Source: Oleisolibacter albus (lineage in GTDB: Bacteria > Pseudomonadota > Alphaproteobacteria > Azospirillales > Azospirillaceae). Taken from it: a DNA stretch of 64,000 bases. This document shows, one piece after another, positions 26,468 through 34,824 of the stretch. Positions within the stretch are counted from its first letter, which is position 1. Every line of letters starts with the position of its first letter. Where the stretch lies: assembly GCF_003336875.1 (NCBI RefSeq), contig NZ_QGNJ01000004.1:1-64000 (forward strand), read 5' to 3'. The notes under the pieces were generated by a model that saw nothing but the letters and a program-made list of their open reading frames with translations, was not told the origin of the DNA and did no database searches. The position numbers and the translations under genes were made by a program.

Positions 26468-27928
26468 ATGGACCACCCCGCAGCCGACGCCGGGCCCCCC
26501 TTCCAGGCTCCAGCCCTCCAGGCCAGGGCGCTGCTCGACCGGCATGCCGCCGCCCTGGCCCGGCGCCGCCCCTGGGAGGCGCTGTGGCAGGATTGCTATG
26601 CCCATGTGCTGCCGCAGCATGCGCCCTTCGCCGCCGGCCCGGCCGAGCGCCGCGGCGACCGGCTGTATGACGCCACCGCCGCCGATGCCGCCGACCAGCT
26701 GGCCGCCAGCCTGCTGGCGCAGCTGACACCGCCCTGGTCGCGCTGGGCCGGGCTGACGCCGGGTCCTGCCCTGGAGCCGGGGACCGAGGCCCGGCTGGCG
26801 CCGCTGCTGGAGCAGGCCGGCGCCGCGCTGCAGACCCAGATCGACCGCTCCAACTTCGCCGTGGAGGCGCATCAGGCCTTTCTCGACGTGGTCATCGCCG
26901 GCACCGGCTGCCTGCTGGTGGAGGAGGCGCCGCCCGGTGCCGCCTCGGCCCTGCGCTTCACCGCCGTGCCCCTGGCCGAGCTGGTGCTGGAGGAGGGGCC
27001 GGAGGGGCGGCTGGACACGGTGTTCCGCCGCAGCGGCCTGTCGGTGGCGGTGCTGCGGCGCCGCTTCGGCGACCGCCTGCCGACGGTGCTGGAGGAGGAG
27101 GGCGCGCTGCCGGTGCTGGAGGCCGTGGTGCCGGACGGCACGGGCTGGCGCTGGTCGGTGGTGCTGGAGCAGCCGGAGCCGGTCCTGCTGGCCGAGGGCC
27201 GGTTCGCCGAGCCGCCCTTCGTCGCCTTCCGCTGGATGAAGGCGCCGGGGGAGGTCTATGGCCGCGGCCCGGTGATGAAGGCGCTGCCCGATATCCGCAC
27301 CGCCAACAAGGTGGTGGAGCTTGTCCTGAAGAATGCCAGCATCGCCGTCACCGGCATCTGGCAGGCCGATGATGACGGGGTGCTGAACCCGGCCGCCATC
27401 CGGCTGGTGCCCGGCACCATCATCCCCAAGGCCGTGGGCTCGGCCGGGCTGACGCCGCTGGCCAGCCCCGGCCGCTTCGATGTCAGCCAGCTGGTGCTGG
27501 AGGATCTGCGCGGCCGCATCCGCCGCGCGCTGCTGGCCGACAGGCTGGGGCCGGTGGAGGGGCCGCGCATGACCGCCACCGAGGTGCTGGAGCGCAGCGC
27601 CGAAATGGCCCGCCTGCTGGGCGCCACCTTCGGTCGGCTGCAATCGGAACTGCTGGTGCCGCTGGTGCGGCGCTGCCTGGCCATCCTGCGCCGGCGCGGC
27701 GAAGTGCCGGACCTGGTGGCCGACGGGCGGCTGGTGGCGGTGCAGATCCTGTCGCCGCTGGCCCGCGCCCAGGCCCGGCGCGATGCCGAAACCACGCTGC
27801 GCTGGCTTGAAAGCGTGGCGGCGCTGGGACCCGAGGCCCTGGCCGCCGTGGATCTGGCCGCCTGCGCCCGTTTCCTGGCCGATGCCGCCGGCGTGCCGGC
27901 GGGGCTGGTGCGGGGCGCCCATGGCTGA
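26468..27928 (+). CDS. T7-like portal (head-to-tail connector) protein
   Basis: The 486-residue protein begins MDHPAADAGPPFQAPALQAR. It contains RRPWEALWQDCYAHVLPQ, then GDRLYDATAADAADQLAASL and TPPWSRWAGL, which are the signature start of the T7 gp8 connector family. The middle has RWMKAPGEVYGRGPVMKALP followed by DIRTANKVVELVL, also diagnostic. The C-terminal half includes RMTATEVLERSAEMARLLG. The portal forms the ring through which DNA enters and leaves the head. The length is slightly below T7 gp8 (536). There is no stop or frameshift. Confidence 0.93.
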   Translation: MDHPAADAGPPFQAPALQARALLDRHAAALARRRPWEALWQDCYAHVLPQHAPFAAGPAERRGDRLYDATAADAADQLAASLLAQLTPPWSRWAGLTPGPALEPGTEARLAPLLEQAGAALQTQIDRSNFAVEAHQAFLDVVIAGTGCLLVEEAPPGAASALRFTAVPLAELVLEEGPEGRLDTVFRRSGLSVAVLRRRFGDRLPTVLEEEGALPVLEAVVPDGTGWRWSVVLEQPEPVLLAEGRFAEPPFVAFRWMKAPGEVYGRGPVMKALPDIRTANKVVELVLKNASIAVTGIWQADDDGVLNPAAIRLVPGTIIPKAVGSAGLTPLASPGRFDVSQLVLEDLRGRIRRALLADRLGPVEGPRMTATEVLERSAEMARLLGATFGRLQSELLVPLVRRCLAILRRRGEVPDLVADGRLVAVQILSPLARAQARRDAETTLRWLESVAALGPEALAAVDLAACARFLADAAGVPAGLVRGAHG

Positions 27929-28175
27929 CCCCGGCTGGCCCTGGCCCGACCCCGCCGCACCCGCCGGCGGCGACGGACCGCCCGACCTGGCCCGCGCCGC
28001 CGCCCGGCTGCTGGACAGCGCCGATGGCCGCCGGCTGCTGGCGCATCTGCGCCGGCTGACGCTGGAACGCGCCCTGGGGCCGGAGGCGCCGGAGCCGGTC
28101 CTGCGCCATCTGGAAGGCCAGCGCGCCCTGGTCCTGTCCCTGGAAGCCCTGGCCGCCCGCGGCCGCAGCCCGTGA
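27921..28175 (+). CDS. Small Bbp19-like phage protein
   Basis: This 84-residue protein overlaps the portal end by 8 bp (MADPGWPWPDPAAPAGG). Its core DSADGRRLLAHLRRLTLER and VLRHLEGQRALVLSLEALA fit the Bbp19 family, which is found beside portal genes in podoviruses. The function is unknown. Confidence 0.65.
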   Translation: MADPGWPWPDPAAPAGGDGPPDLARAAARLLDSADGRRLLAHLRRLTLERALGPEAPEPVLRHLEGQRALVLSLEALAARGRSP

Positions 28176-28220
28176 GGGCTTTCTCCCGTCCACCGCCCGC
28201 CCCCATCACTGGAGACCGCC

Positions 28221-28991
28221 ATGGATCCGACCGCCGTTACCGAACCCGTCCCGTGCCCGCCGGGCGTGCCGGAGAAATTCTGGGATGCCGGCAGCGGCAC
28301 GCTGCGGGTGGAGGCGCTGCTGAAATCCTATCTTGAGCTGGAGAAGCGCCTGTCCGCCGGGCCGGTTGCCGGTCCGGTTGCCGGTCCGCCCGCCCGGCCG
28401 TCGCTGCTGGCCGACCCGGAGACCGCGCCGTCCGCCGGGATCGCCACCGGAATCGCCGCCGGGGCTGGAGTCGGCCCGGGTCCGGACCGGCCCGACACGC
28501 CGGACGGCTATTGTATCGCCTGCGACCACGGGCTGTTCCGGCCGGACCCGGCGGTCAACGCCCGGCTGCATGCCGCCGGTCTGGACCAGTCGCAGGCGCA
28601 GCTGGTCTATGATCTGGCGGCGGAGGTGCTGCTGCCGGCCCTGCGCGAGCTGGCCACCGAGATGGAAGCCGAGCGCGAGATGGAGCGGCTGGTGCAGCAG
28701 TTCGGCGGACCAGAGGCCTGGCGCGGCGTGTCCCGCCAGATCCTGGCCTGGGCCCGGCGCAACCTGCCGGCCCCGGTGGTGGAGGCCCTGTCCGGCACCG
28801 CCGAGGGGGTGATGGCCCTGCACCGGCTGATGCAGGGGGCCGAGCCCGGCCCGCTGAAGACCGGCGGGGCCGAAGCCCTGGGCGAGGGCGACTTGCACCG
28901 CATGGTCCGCGACCCCCGCTACTGGCGCGACCGCGACCCGGCCTTCATCGCCAGCGTCACCGAGGGTTTCCGGCAGATCTATGGCCGGTGA
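28221..28991 (+). CDS. Capsid assembly (scaffolding) protein, T7 gp9-like
   Basis: The 256-residue protein begins MDPTAVTEPVPCPPGVPEKF and has WDAGSGTLRVEALLKSYLEL, the conserved start of podoviral scaffolds. An Ala/Gly/Pro linker and a charged helical C-terminal half follow (ALRELATEMEAEREMERLVQ, HRMVRDPRYWRDRDPAFIAS). Scaffolds guide procapsid assembly and leave the mature head. In T7-like gene order the capsid gene should follow directly; here about 4 kb of other genes intervene. Confidence 0.85.
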   Translation: MDPTAVTEPVPCPPGVPEKFWDAGSGTLRVEALLKSYLELEKRLSAGPVAGPVAGPPARPSLLADPETAPSAGIATGIAAGAGVGPGPDRPDTPDGYCIACDHGLFRPDPAVNARLHAAGLDQSQAQLVYDLAAEVLLPALRELATEMEAEREMERLVQQFGGPEAWRGVSRQILAWARRNLPAPVVEALSGTAEGVMALHRLMQGAEPGPLKTGGAEALGEGDLHRMVRDPRYWRDRDPAFIASVTEGFRQIYGR

Positions 28992-29189
28992 CAGGGATTG
29001 TCAGGTGTCCATCTCGGGTGCCGAACAGCCGTGGAATGTCGATCCACGGCTGTTCGACCAAGACGGAGCCGCGGGAATGGATCAGTCGTGAGATAGTGGC
29101 AAAGCGCTGGTCAGACCTTGACCGGGCAGCGGAGAGGAGTGATATTTCCACAGACACGAACAGCGCTTGTTCTTTCTGGAGAAAGCGCC

Positions 29190-29585
29190 ATGAACAGCCC
29201 GCCCGTCCCTAGTGCCGTGCCGGAATCCGCCATGAACCGGCAGGAGCGTGTTTTAAGCACCGCCGTGGTCCGTGCCGCCGACCTGCTCGATCTGTCGAAT
29301 ACGGAACTTGCTGCCATTCTTGGCCTTTCGGAAGCCAGCATCTCCCGCCTGCGCCGCGGCAGTTTCCGTTTGCAGCGTGGCAGCAAGCCTTTTGAACTCG
29401 GGCAGATCCTGGTCCGGCTGTTCCGCAGTCTGGACAGCATCACCGGCGGGGACGATGCCGCGTCAAACTCCTGGCTGCGCAGTCACAATCTTGCCCTCGA
29501 CGCGGTGCCGCTGGAGCGGCTCCGGTCCGTAACTGGCCTGGTGGATACGGTTGCCTATCTGGACGCCCGACGCGGTTGGCTCTGA
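29190..29585 (+). CDS. Xre-type antitoxin of a RES-Xre module (MbcA/ParS/Xre family)
   Basis: The 131-residue protein starts MNSPPVPSAVPESAMNRQER. It has an N-terminal helix-turn-helix (DLLDLSNTELAAILGLSEAS) followed by the C-terminal toxin-binding domain: LVRLFRSLDSITGGDDAASN, WLRSHNLALDAVPLERLRSV. It binds and silences the RES toxin and usually represses its own promoter. Its end overlaps the toxin start by 35 bp, indicating coupling. Confidence 0.9.
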   Translation: MNSPPVPSAVPESAMNRQERVLSTAVVRAADLLDLSNTELAAILGLSEASISRLRRGSFRLQRGSKPFELGQILVRLFRSLDSITGGDDAASNSWLRSHNLALDAVPLERLRSVTGLVDTVAYLDARRGWL

Positions 29586-30321
29586 GGCCCGGCCTTACCG
29601 CCATGACCTCTGGCGGGTGGTGGAGGCGCAGCACCGCGTCTCCACCATGCGGCTGGCCGAGCCGGATGATCAGGCCCTTCTGGAGGACTTGATCGAGGAG
29701 GTGAAACCGCCGATGCCGGCAGCCTGCAAGGGGTTGCACTTCCTGTTGGCGACGCCGTTTCGCTATGCACCCTATCCCCATGGCTCGCGTTTCCGTCGGG
29801 CCGGCCAGCGCGAGGGTGCATTCTATGCCGCAGAGGCAGTGCAGACCGCACTGCATGAACTGGCCTTCTATCGCCTGCTGTTCTTTGCGGAGTCGCCGGG
29901 AACGGTGCTCCCCAGCCTTCCCAAGGAATTCACAGCTTTCTCCGTGGCTGTATCCGTCGCGCGGTTGATCGATCTGACTGCCGCGCCCTTCGCCGAAGAC
30001 AGCGCCGTTTGGATTCATCCCACCGATTACGAGGGGTGCCAGTCTCTGGCCGATGCCGCACGGGCCGCGGAAGTCGAGGCCGTGCGCTATCAGTCCGTGC
30101 GTGATCCCGACGCCGGCTGCAATGTGGCCCTGCTGACCCCGGCGGGATTCGCCTCGCATCAGCCAAAGCGGATCGAGACCTGGGCCTTGTTCCTGCGTTC
30201 CGACGGAGTCCAGGCCCGCCGGGAATTTCCGCGGCTGGATCTGCATATGCCCTTGCCACTGTTCAGCGCCGACCCGCGCTTGGCCCCTCTGCTGCCGGCT
30301 CCGCCCGCATCCGCGCGATGA
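29551..30321 (+). CDS. RES-domain toxin (NAD+-depleting, MbcT-like)
   Basis: The frame overlaps the antitoxin and starts at a TTG (29551); later starts would cut conserved sequence such as DLWRVVEAQHRVSTMRLAEP. RES features are the Arg in FRYAPYPHGSRFRR, the Glu in GAFYAAEAVQTALHELAFYR and the Ser in RYQSVRDPDAGCNVALLTP. Characterised members break down NAD+. The 256-residue length is typical of the longer RES family. The gene overlaps the 3' end of the convergent WYL regulator by 59 bp. Confidence 0.88.
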   Translation: MPIWTPDAVGSEARPYRHDLWRVVEAQHRVSTMRLAEPDDQALLEDLIEEVKPPMPAACKGLHFLLATPFRYAPYPHGSRFRRAGQREGAFYAAEAVQTALHELAFYRLLFFAESPGTVLPSLPKEFTAFSVAVSVARLIDLTAAPFAEDSAVWIHPTDYEGCQSLADAARAAEVEAVRYQSVRDPDAGCNVALLTPAGFASHQPKRIETWALFLRSDGVQARREFPRLDLHMPLPLFSADPRLAPLLPAPPASAR

Positions 30322-30982
30322 AATCCACCAGCCGTCGGCCCTGGATCTGGGGATAGCGCTCCTCCAGGAAGTCGGCGGCGCCGACCCGGTCCAGGCGGAA
30401 GCTGCGGAAATCCTGGCGCAGCTCGCACCAGCCGACCAGCAGCCAGACCGGCGGGAAGAAGGCCAGGGCCTGGGGCCAGAGAATGCGTGCGGTCTGGACC
30501 CCGGCGGCATCGGCATAAGCGATGCGCAGCTTGCGCTGTTCCCGCACCCAGCGGCGCAGCCGGGCCACGTCGAGCCCGGGTGGCGGGGCGGCGCCAGCCG
30601 GCGGCGAGAACAGCGACAGCCCGTCGATCTTGGCCCGCAGCGGCGGCGGCACCACGGCGGCGACCTTGGCCAGCAGGTCGCCCGCCGCCCGGCCCAGGCC
30701 GGGATCGGCCCAGCTCTGCACGATGCGGGCGCCCAGCACCAGCGCCTCGATCTCATCCTCGGTGAACATCAGGGCCGGCAGGTCGTAGCCGCTGCCCAGC
30801 ACATAGCCGACGCCGGCCTCGCCGCGGATGGGCACGCGCTGGGCCTGGAGGTCGGCCATGTCGCGGTAGACGGTGCGCACCGTCACCTCCAGCTCGGCGG
30901 CCAGGGTGGCCGCCGTCACCGGCCGCCCCCGTTCGCGGCGGAGAATCTGGATCAGCTGGAACAGGCGGTCGGCGCGGCGCAT
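30263..30982 (-). CDS. HTH-WYL domain transcriptional regulator (YafY family)
   Basis: The 239-residue protein starts MRRADRLFQLIQILRRERGR. It has a DeoR-like helix-turn-helix (TAATLAAELEVTVRTVYRDM) and a WYL domain with RKLRIAYADAAGVQTARILW and WLLVGWCELRQDFRSFRLDR. WYL proteins sense nucleotides or small ligands. It is divergent from the GST-like gene at 31053 (70 bp between starts), and a common arrangement is that such a regulator controls that gene. Confidence 0.9.
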   Translation of the reverse strand: MRRADRLFQLIQILRRERGRPVTAATLAAELEVTVRTVYRDMADLQAQRVPIRGEAGVGYVLGSGYDLPALMFTEDEIEALVLGARIVQSWADPGLGRAAGDLLAKVAAVVPPPLRAKIDGLSLFSPPAGAAPPPGLDVARLRRWVREQRKLRIAYADAAGVQTARILWPQALAFFPPVWLLVGWCELRQDFRSFRLDRVGAADFLEERYPQIQGRRLVDFIARMRAEPAAEGPSAGRR

Positions 30983-31052
30983 GCTGACAGAATGCTGTCA
31001 GCAGGGATCGGGCACAACCCTTGTGTCAGTACGGAACAAAGGGGGAACCGAA

Positions 31053-31790
31053 ATGACCGCACCACAGATCATCCTGCACCAGTTCGTGCCGCCGCCGGGC
31101 ATGCTGAATTTCAGCCCGTTCTGCCTGAAGCTGGAGGCCTGGCTGAAGCTGGTGGGCCTGCCCTATCAGGTCGTCGCGGTGGGTGATCCGGCCGAAGGGC
31201 CGAAGGGCAAGGCGCCCTGGATCGTCGATGCCACGGGACGCAGCGTGGCCGACAGCACGCTGGTCATCGATCATCTCATCCGTCTGCATGGCCACGATCC
31301 CGACGCGCGGCTGACGCCGCGGGACCGGGCCGTGGCCACCGCCGTCACCGCCCTGGTGGAGGAGCGGCTCTATTTCGCCCTGCTCTGGTGCCGCTGGATC
31401 GATCCGGCCAACTGGCAGGTGCTGAAGCCGGCCTATTTCGGCGACCTGCCGGAGGCCATCCGCGACGCCGTGGCCGACGGGTCCCGCGCCGGTGTCGAGG
31501 CCACGCTGAAGGCCCAGGGGCTGGGCCGCCACAGCCCGGAGGAGATCGCCTGGATCGGGGTGCGCGACGTGCAGGCGCTGGCGGCGCTGCTGGCGGACCG
31601 GCCCTGGCTGGCCGGCGACCATCCCGGCACGGCCGACTGCACGGCCTGGGCCATGGTCGTCAATCTGCTGACTCCGATGTTCGACCATCCGCTGCGCCGG
31701 GCGGCGGAGGCGTCGCCGGACCTGCTGGCCTATCACCGGCGCGGGCTGGAGCGCTGGTTCCCGGATCTGGCCACGGCGCAGGCGGCCTGA
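31053..31790 (+). CDS. Glutathione S-transferase-like protein (metaxin/Tom37-type)
   Basis: The 245-residue protein starts MTAPQIILHQFVPPPGMLNF, with a clear AAAGGGGG ribosome binding site upstream. The thioredoxin-like N-terminal domain has SPFCLKLEAWLKLVGLPYQV (CLK replaces the usual CxxC/Ser site), GKAPWIVDATGRSVADSTLV (the cis-Pro and the glutathione gamma-Glu contact region), then an all-alpha domain. These GSTs are encoded in many proteobacteria near YafY-type regulators; the substrate is unknown. Confidence 0.85.
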   Translation: MTAPQIILHQFVPPPGMLNFSPFCLKLEAWLKLVGLPYQVVAVGDPAEGPKGKAPWIVDATGRSVADSTLVIDHLIRLHGHDPDARLTPRDRAVATAVTALVEERLYFALLWCRWIDPANWQVLKPAYFGDLPEAIRDAVADGSRAGVEATLKAQGLGRHSPEEIAWIGVRDVQALAALLADRPWLAGDHPGTADCTAWAMVVNLLTPMFDHPLRRAAEASPDLLAYHRRGLERWFPDLATAQAA

Positions 31791-31844
31791 GCGGGGCAGG
31801 CCAGCCCGTCCGGGGCGGGCCGCCGGAGCAGTGCCGCCCGCGGG

Positions 31845-32642
31845 TCAGGCGGTCTGTGCCGGCGGCAGCCGCCGCAGGGCGGCGATGCGCAGCTTGTCGG
31901 CATAGTCCGGGCGGTCCAGCCCGGCCAGGGGCAGGCCGGTCAGGGCCGCGGCCCGGCGCAAAGTGTCGGCGTCCAGCGCCTCCACCGGTACGCCCAGCCG
32001 GTCACGGGCCAGGGCGGCCAGCACCAGCTCCTGCCCCCAGAAATAGATCAGCGGCGCCCCGGTGTTGGCCTGCATCCGCCGCACCTCCTCCACCCGGCCG
32101 GGGCCGCTGTACAGCGGCAGCCAGATGTCCGGCATCAGGAAATCCACCGGCTGGTCAGGCGTCCAGTCCAGGGCGTCGCCTTCGACCACGCGCAGCTTGT
32201 CCCGCGCCGCCGCCGGCAGCTGCTCGAACAGGCAAAGCCGCTGGTGCAGATCGAGCACGGCCCGGTCCATCTCCACCACGGTCACCGCCGTCACCGCCGG
32301 GTTCATGGCCGCCGCCGCTGCGGCCCAGCCCAGGCCAAGGCCCATGACCACCGTATGGCCCCGCGCCTCCAGGCAGCCGATCTCCTGGCTTTCCAGCTCC
32401 ATCGGCGACATCGACATCCAGCTGTCGTGGCCGCCATCCGGGCGGGTGCGGGTCAGAACGGCCATGTCGGTGGCCACCGACGTGTCGCTCCAGTAGCCGC
32501 GGACGATGATCAGCGGCACCAGCTGCAACTGCCAGTCCTGCGCCTGCATCGGCGTGTAGCGCGGCTGGAACAGCGGTGGTTCGAACCGGGGTGTCCCCCC
32601 GGTGGTCAGCCAGGTCAGGGCCTGCTGGTGATCGATGTCCAC
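31845..32642 (-). CDS. SAM-dependent methyltransferase / spermidine synthase-like protein
   Basis: The 265-residue protein starts MDIDHQQALTWLTTGGTPRF. A Rossmann-like core is seen in HTVVMGLGLGWAAAAAAMNP (motif I), VTVVEMDRAVLDLHQRL (motif II acid) and LRVVEGDALDWTPDQPVDFL (motif III), followed by MPDIWLPLYSG. The order resembles polyamine synthase-type methyltransferase folds, but the catalytic aspartates are not clear, so the substrate is unknown. It is convergent with the GST gene and divergent from the capsid gene. Confidence 0.7.
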   Translation of the reverse strand: MDIDHQQALTWLTTGGTPRFEPPLFQPRYTPMQAQDWQLQLVPLIIVRGYWSDTSVATDMAVLTRTRPDGGHDSWMSMSPMELESQEIGCLEARGHTVVMGLGLGWAAAAAAMNPAVTAVTVVEMDRAVLDLHQRLCLFEQLPAAARDKLRVVEGDALDWTPDQPVDFLMPDIWLPLYSGPGRVEEVRRMQANTGAPLIYFWGQELVLAALARDRLGVPVEALDADTLRRAAALTGLPLAGLDRPDYADKLRIAALRRLPPAQTA

Positions 32643-33008
32643 GCCGTCCTCCCCCGGTTGCCGCAGGGTGATCCTGCTTCATCTGCCCGCCTCGCGTCCA
32701 GGCTGCACAAAAGGGCTTGACAGTAAAAGGAATAAAAACCTAGAAATGAACTGTCGGGGCCACACCCTTGTCCGCAGCCCTGCGGAGGGTCCGGGTCTCG
32801 ACGGGACGGCTCCCCTTCCAGACTGACGCGCCCCGCCGGGGCAACCGCCAGGCCTGCCATCGCGCAGACCTCGGCGGTCCGGGCGGGACGCGCCTTTTTG
32901 TGACCGGCTGTCCGCATCCGACAGGAAAGGCCGCCGCCCCCGGCCAGGGTGGCGCCAACCGATCCGACCGGATCCCTTCCCGACCGCTATCAGGAAAGAG
33001 ATCCTGCC
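32643..33008 (+). promoter_or_regulatory. 366-bp gap before the capsid gene, with a likely sigma-70 promoter
   Basis: Most of the gap has no gene. At 32717-32722 there is TTGACA, then 18 bases, then TAGAAA at 32741-32746, in an AT-rich patch unlike its surroundings. This is a good housekeeping-type promoter pointing at the capsid gene. A strong ribosome binding site (AGGAAAGAG) precedes the capsid ATG. Confidence 0.5.
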
Positions 33009-33824
33009 ATGTCCACGACCATCGAACAGGCCTTCGTCAAACAGTTCGAGCGAGAGGTCCACGAAGCCTATCAGCGCATGGGGTCCAAGCTGCGCGCCAC
33101 CGTGCGGAGCCGCAACAATGTCCGCGGCTCCTCCGCCGTGTTCCAGAAGGTGGGCCGCGGCAGCGCCAGCACCAAGTCGCGCCACGGCCAGGTGCCGGTG
33201 ATGAACACCGACCATGCCACGGTGGAATGCGTGCTGGCCGATTATTACGCCGGCGACTGGGTCGACAAGCTGGACGAGCTGAAGACCAACATCGACGAGC
33301 GCAGCGTCATCGCCAATGCCGGCGCCTATGCGCTGGGCCGCAAGACCGATGAGCTGATCATCCAGGCCCTGAACGCCGGCACCGCCTTCGCCGGCACGGC
33401 CGGTGACGGGCTGACCCGGGACAAGGTGCTGGCCGCCTTCGAAAAGCTGGGGGCGGCCGATGTGCCCGATGACGGACAGCGCACCGCCGTGGTCGGCTGG
33501 AAGCAGTGGAGTCAGCTGCTGGCCATCGCGGAATTCGCCGATGCCGATTATGTCGGCACCGACGAGCTGCCCTGGCGCGGCACCCAGGCCAAACGCTGGC
33601 TGGGAACCCTGTGGATGCCCCATTCCGGCCTGACCCTCAGCGGCGGGGCGCGGCTCTGCCACTGGTACCATAAGACCGCCATCGGCCATGCCGCCGGGGC
33701 CGATGTCAGCACCGACATCACCTGGCATGGCGACCGCGCCGCCCATTTCGTCAACACCATGATGAGCCAGGGCGCCTGCCTGATCGACCCGGCCGGCGTG
33801 GTCACGCTGCGCTGCCTGGAATAG
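33009..33824 (+). CDS. Major capsid protein (podovirus type)
   Basis: The 271-residue protein starts MSTTIEQAFVKQFEREVHEA. It contains YQRMGSKLRATVRSRNNVRG, KSRHGQVPVMNTDHATVECV, DYYAGDWVDKLDELKTNIDE and TDELIIQALNAGTAFAG, in the order found in major heads of alphaproteobacterial T7-like phages. The C-terminal HFVNTMMSQGACLIDPAGVV matches the last strand of the HK97-like fold. It should form the icosahedral shell. Confidence 0.88.
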   Translation: MSTTIEQAFVKQFEREVHEAYQRMGSKLRATVRSRNNVRGSSAVFQKVGRGSASTKSRHGQVPVMNTDHATVECVLADYYAGDWVDKLDELKTNIDERSVIANAGAYALGRKTDELIIQALNAGTAFAGTAGDGLTRDKVLAAFEKLGAADVPDDGQRTAVVGWKQWSQLLAIAEFADADYVGTDELPWRGTQAKRWLGTLWMPHSGLTLSGGARLCHWYHKTAIGHAAGADVSTDITWHGDRAAHFVNTMMSQGACLIDPAGVVTLRCLE

Positions 33825-33873
33825 GGCGCACGCCCCTTCCCGCTCCCCGTTCCCGTCTGAAAGGATGACCACC

Positions 33874-34146
33874 ATGGCCTTTGCCAAGAGGGACCTGAGC
33901 GTGCTGGCCTATGCCAACGGCTTCACGCTTTGGCACTACACCACGCCCGACCCGCACACGGGCGTGCGCGTCAGCGGATATTTCAATGCCGCCGAGTCCA
34001 TGCTGCGCGTGGGCGACATGATCCTGGCCAACACCGGCACGGCCGGGGCCAGCCCGGCCGCCGGCATCCTGCTGGTCAATGCCAATGCCGCCGGGGTGGT
34101 GGATGTGGCCGACCTGACCCCGGTCGGCGCCACCGACACCGATTGA
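33874..34146 (+). CDS. Small structural or accessory phage protein after the capsid gene
   Basis: The 90-residue protein starts MAFAKRDLSVLAYANGFTLW; this ATG is 9 bases after GAAAGG, so it is preferred to the ATG at 33865. The sequence HYTTPDPHTGVRVSGYFNAA and VGDMILANTGTAG is known from proteins next to capsid genes in podoviruses, of unknown role. It could be a head decoration or stabilising protein. Confidence 0.7.
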   Translation: MAFAKRDLSVLAYANGFTLWHYTTPDPHTGVRVSGYFNAAESMLRVGDMILANTGTAGASPAAGILLVNANAAGVVDVADLTPVGATDTD

Positions 34147-34175
34147 GGCTGGTCCTGGGACCTCCGCCGCCGGGC

Positions 34176-34227
34176 GCCGCCGTCCGGCGGCTTCCCTCGA
34201 CCCGTGCCCCCGGCCCCGTCCGGGGGC
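34176..34227 (+). terminator. Two tandem GC hairpins between capsid and tail genes
   Basis: Hairpin 1 is GCCGCC (34176-34181), loop GTCC, GGCGGC (34186-34191), followed by TTCCCT. Hairpin 2 is GCCCCCG (34206-34212) with CGGGGGC (34221-34227), again followed by TTCCCT. They lie between the capsid pair and the tail tube genes, where T7 has its early-late attenuating terminator after gene 10. They may reduce tail-gene expression relative to capsid. Confidence 0.5.
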
Positions 34228-34251
34228 TTCCCTGACAGAAAGGAGCCGACC

Positions 34252-34824
34252 ATGGCCCTGACCGCCATCGGGCTGTGCGCCCGCGCCCTGTTGAAGATCG
34301 GCGCCGCCCCCATCAGCGGCTTCACCGACGGCACCGCCGAGGCGGCGGTGGCGGCCGGCCTGTTCGGCCCCGTGCGCGACGGGCTGCTGTCGGCCCAGGC
34401 CTGGAGCTTCGCCACGCGGCAGGCGCCGCTGGCCCGGCTGGCCGCGGTGCCGGCGGCCGATTTCGGCGCCGCCTTCCAGCTGCCGGCCGACTTCCTGCGG
34501 GCGCTGTCGGCCGGGACCGGCGGGCGCGGCCGCGGCCTGACCTACCGCATCCAGGGCCGCTGCCTGCTGGCCGATGCGGAGGCCGTGATCCTGACTTATA
34601 TCGCCCGCCCGGCGGAGGAGGATTTCCCCCCCTTCTTCGATCAGGCCCTGATCGCCCGGCTGGCGGCCGAGTTCTGTGTGCCGCTGACCGAGAACACCGC
34701 CCGCGCCGAGGCGCTGTGGCGGCTGGCCGATGCCGAGTTCCGCCGCGCCCGGCTGGTGGACGCCCAACAGGACAGCCAGCCCGGATTCGAGGATTTCACC
34801 CTGGTGGAGGCGCGCTGGTCATGA
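34252..34824 (+). CDS. Tail tubular protein A (T7 gp11-like)
   Basis: The 190-residue protein begins MALTAIGLCARALLKIGAAP and contains SQDLADG-like sequence around SGFTDGTAEAAVAAGLFGPV, then WSFATRQAPLARLA, LPADFLRALSA and a C-terminal YIARPAEEDFPPFFDQALIA. This is the gp11/TTA family that forms the adaptor ring below the portal. A strong AAAGGAG ribosome binding site precedes it. Its stop overlaps the next start (ATGA). Confidence 0.9.
   Translation: MALTAIGLCARALLKIGAAPISGFTDGTAEAAVAAGLFGPVRDGLLSAQAWSFATRQAPLARLAAVPAADFGAAFQLPADFLRALSAGTGGRGRGLTYRIQGRCLLADAEAVILTYIARPAEEDFPPFFDQALIARLAAEFCVPLTENTARAEALWRLADAEFRRARLVDAQQDSQPGFEDFTLVEARWS

Noticed and set aside
34275-34820. Upstream extension of the tail nozzle frame
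   Set aside because: Those 182 residues are a shadow of tail tube A. The conserved nozzle start MTRLKSVKTSFTGG is at 34821.
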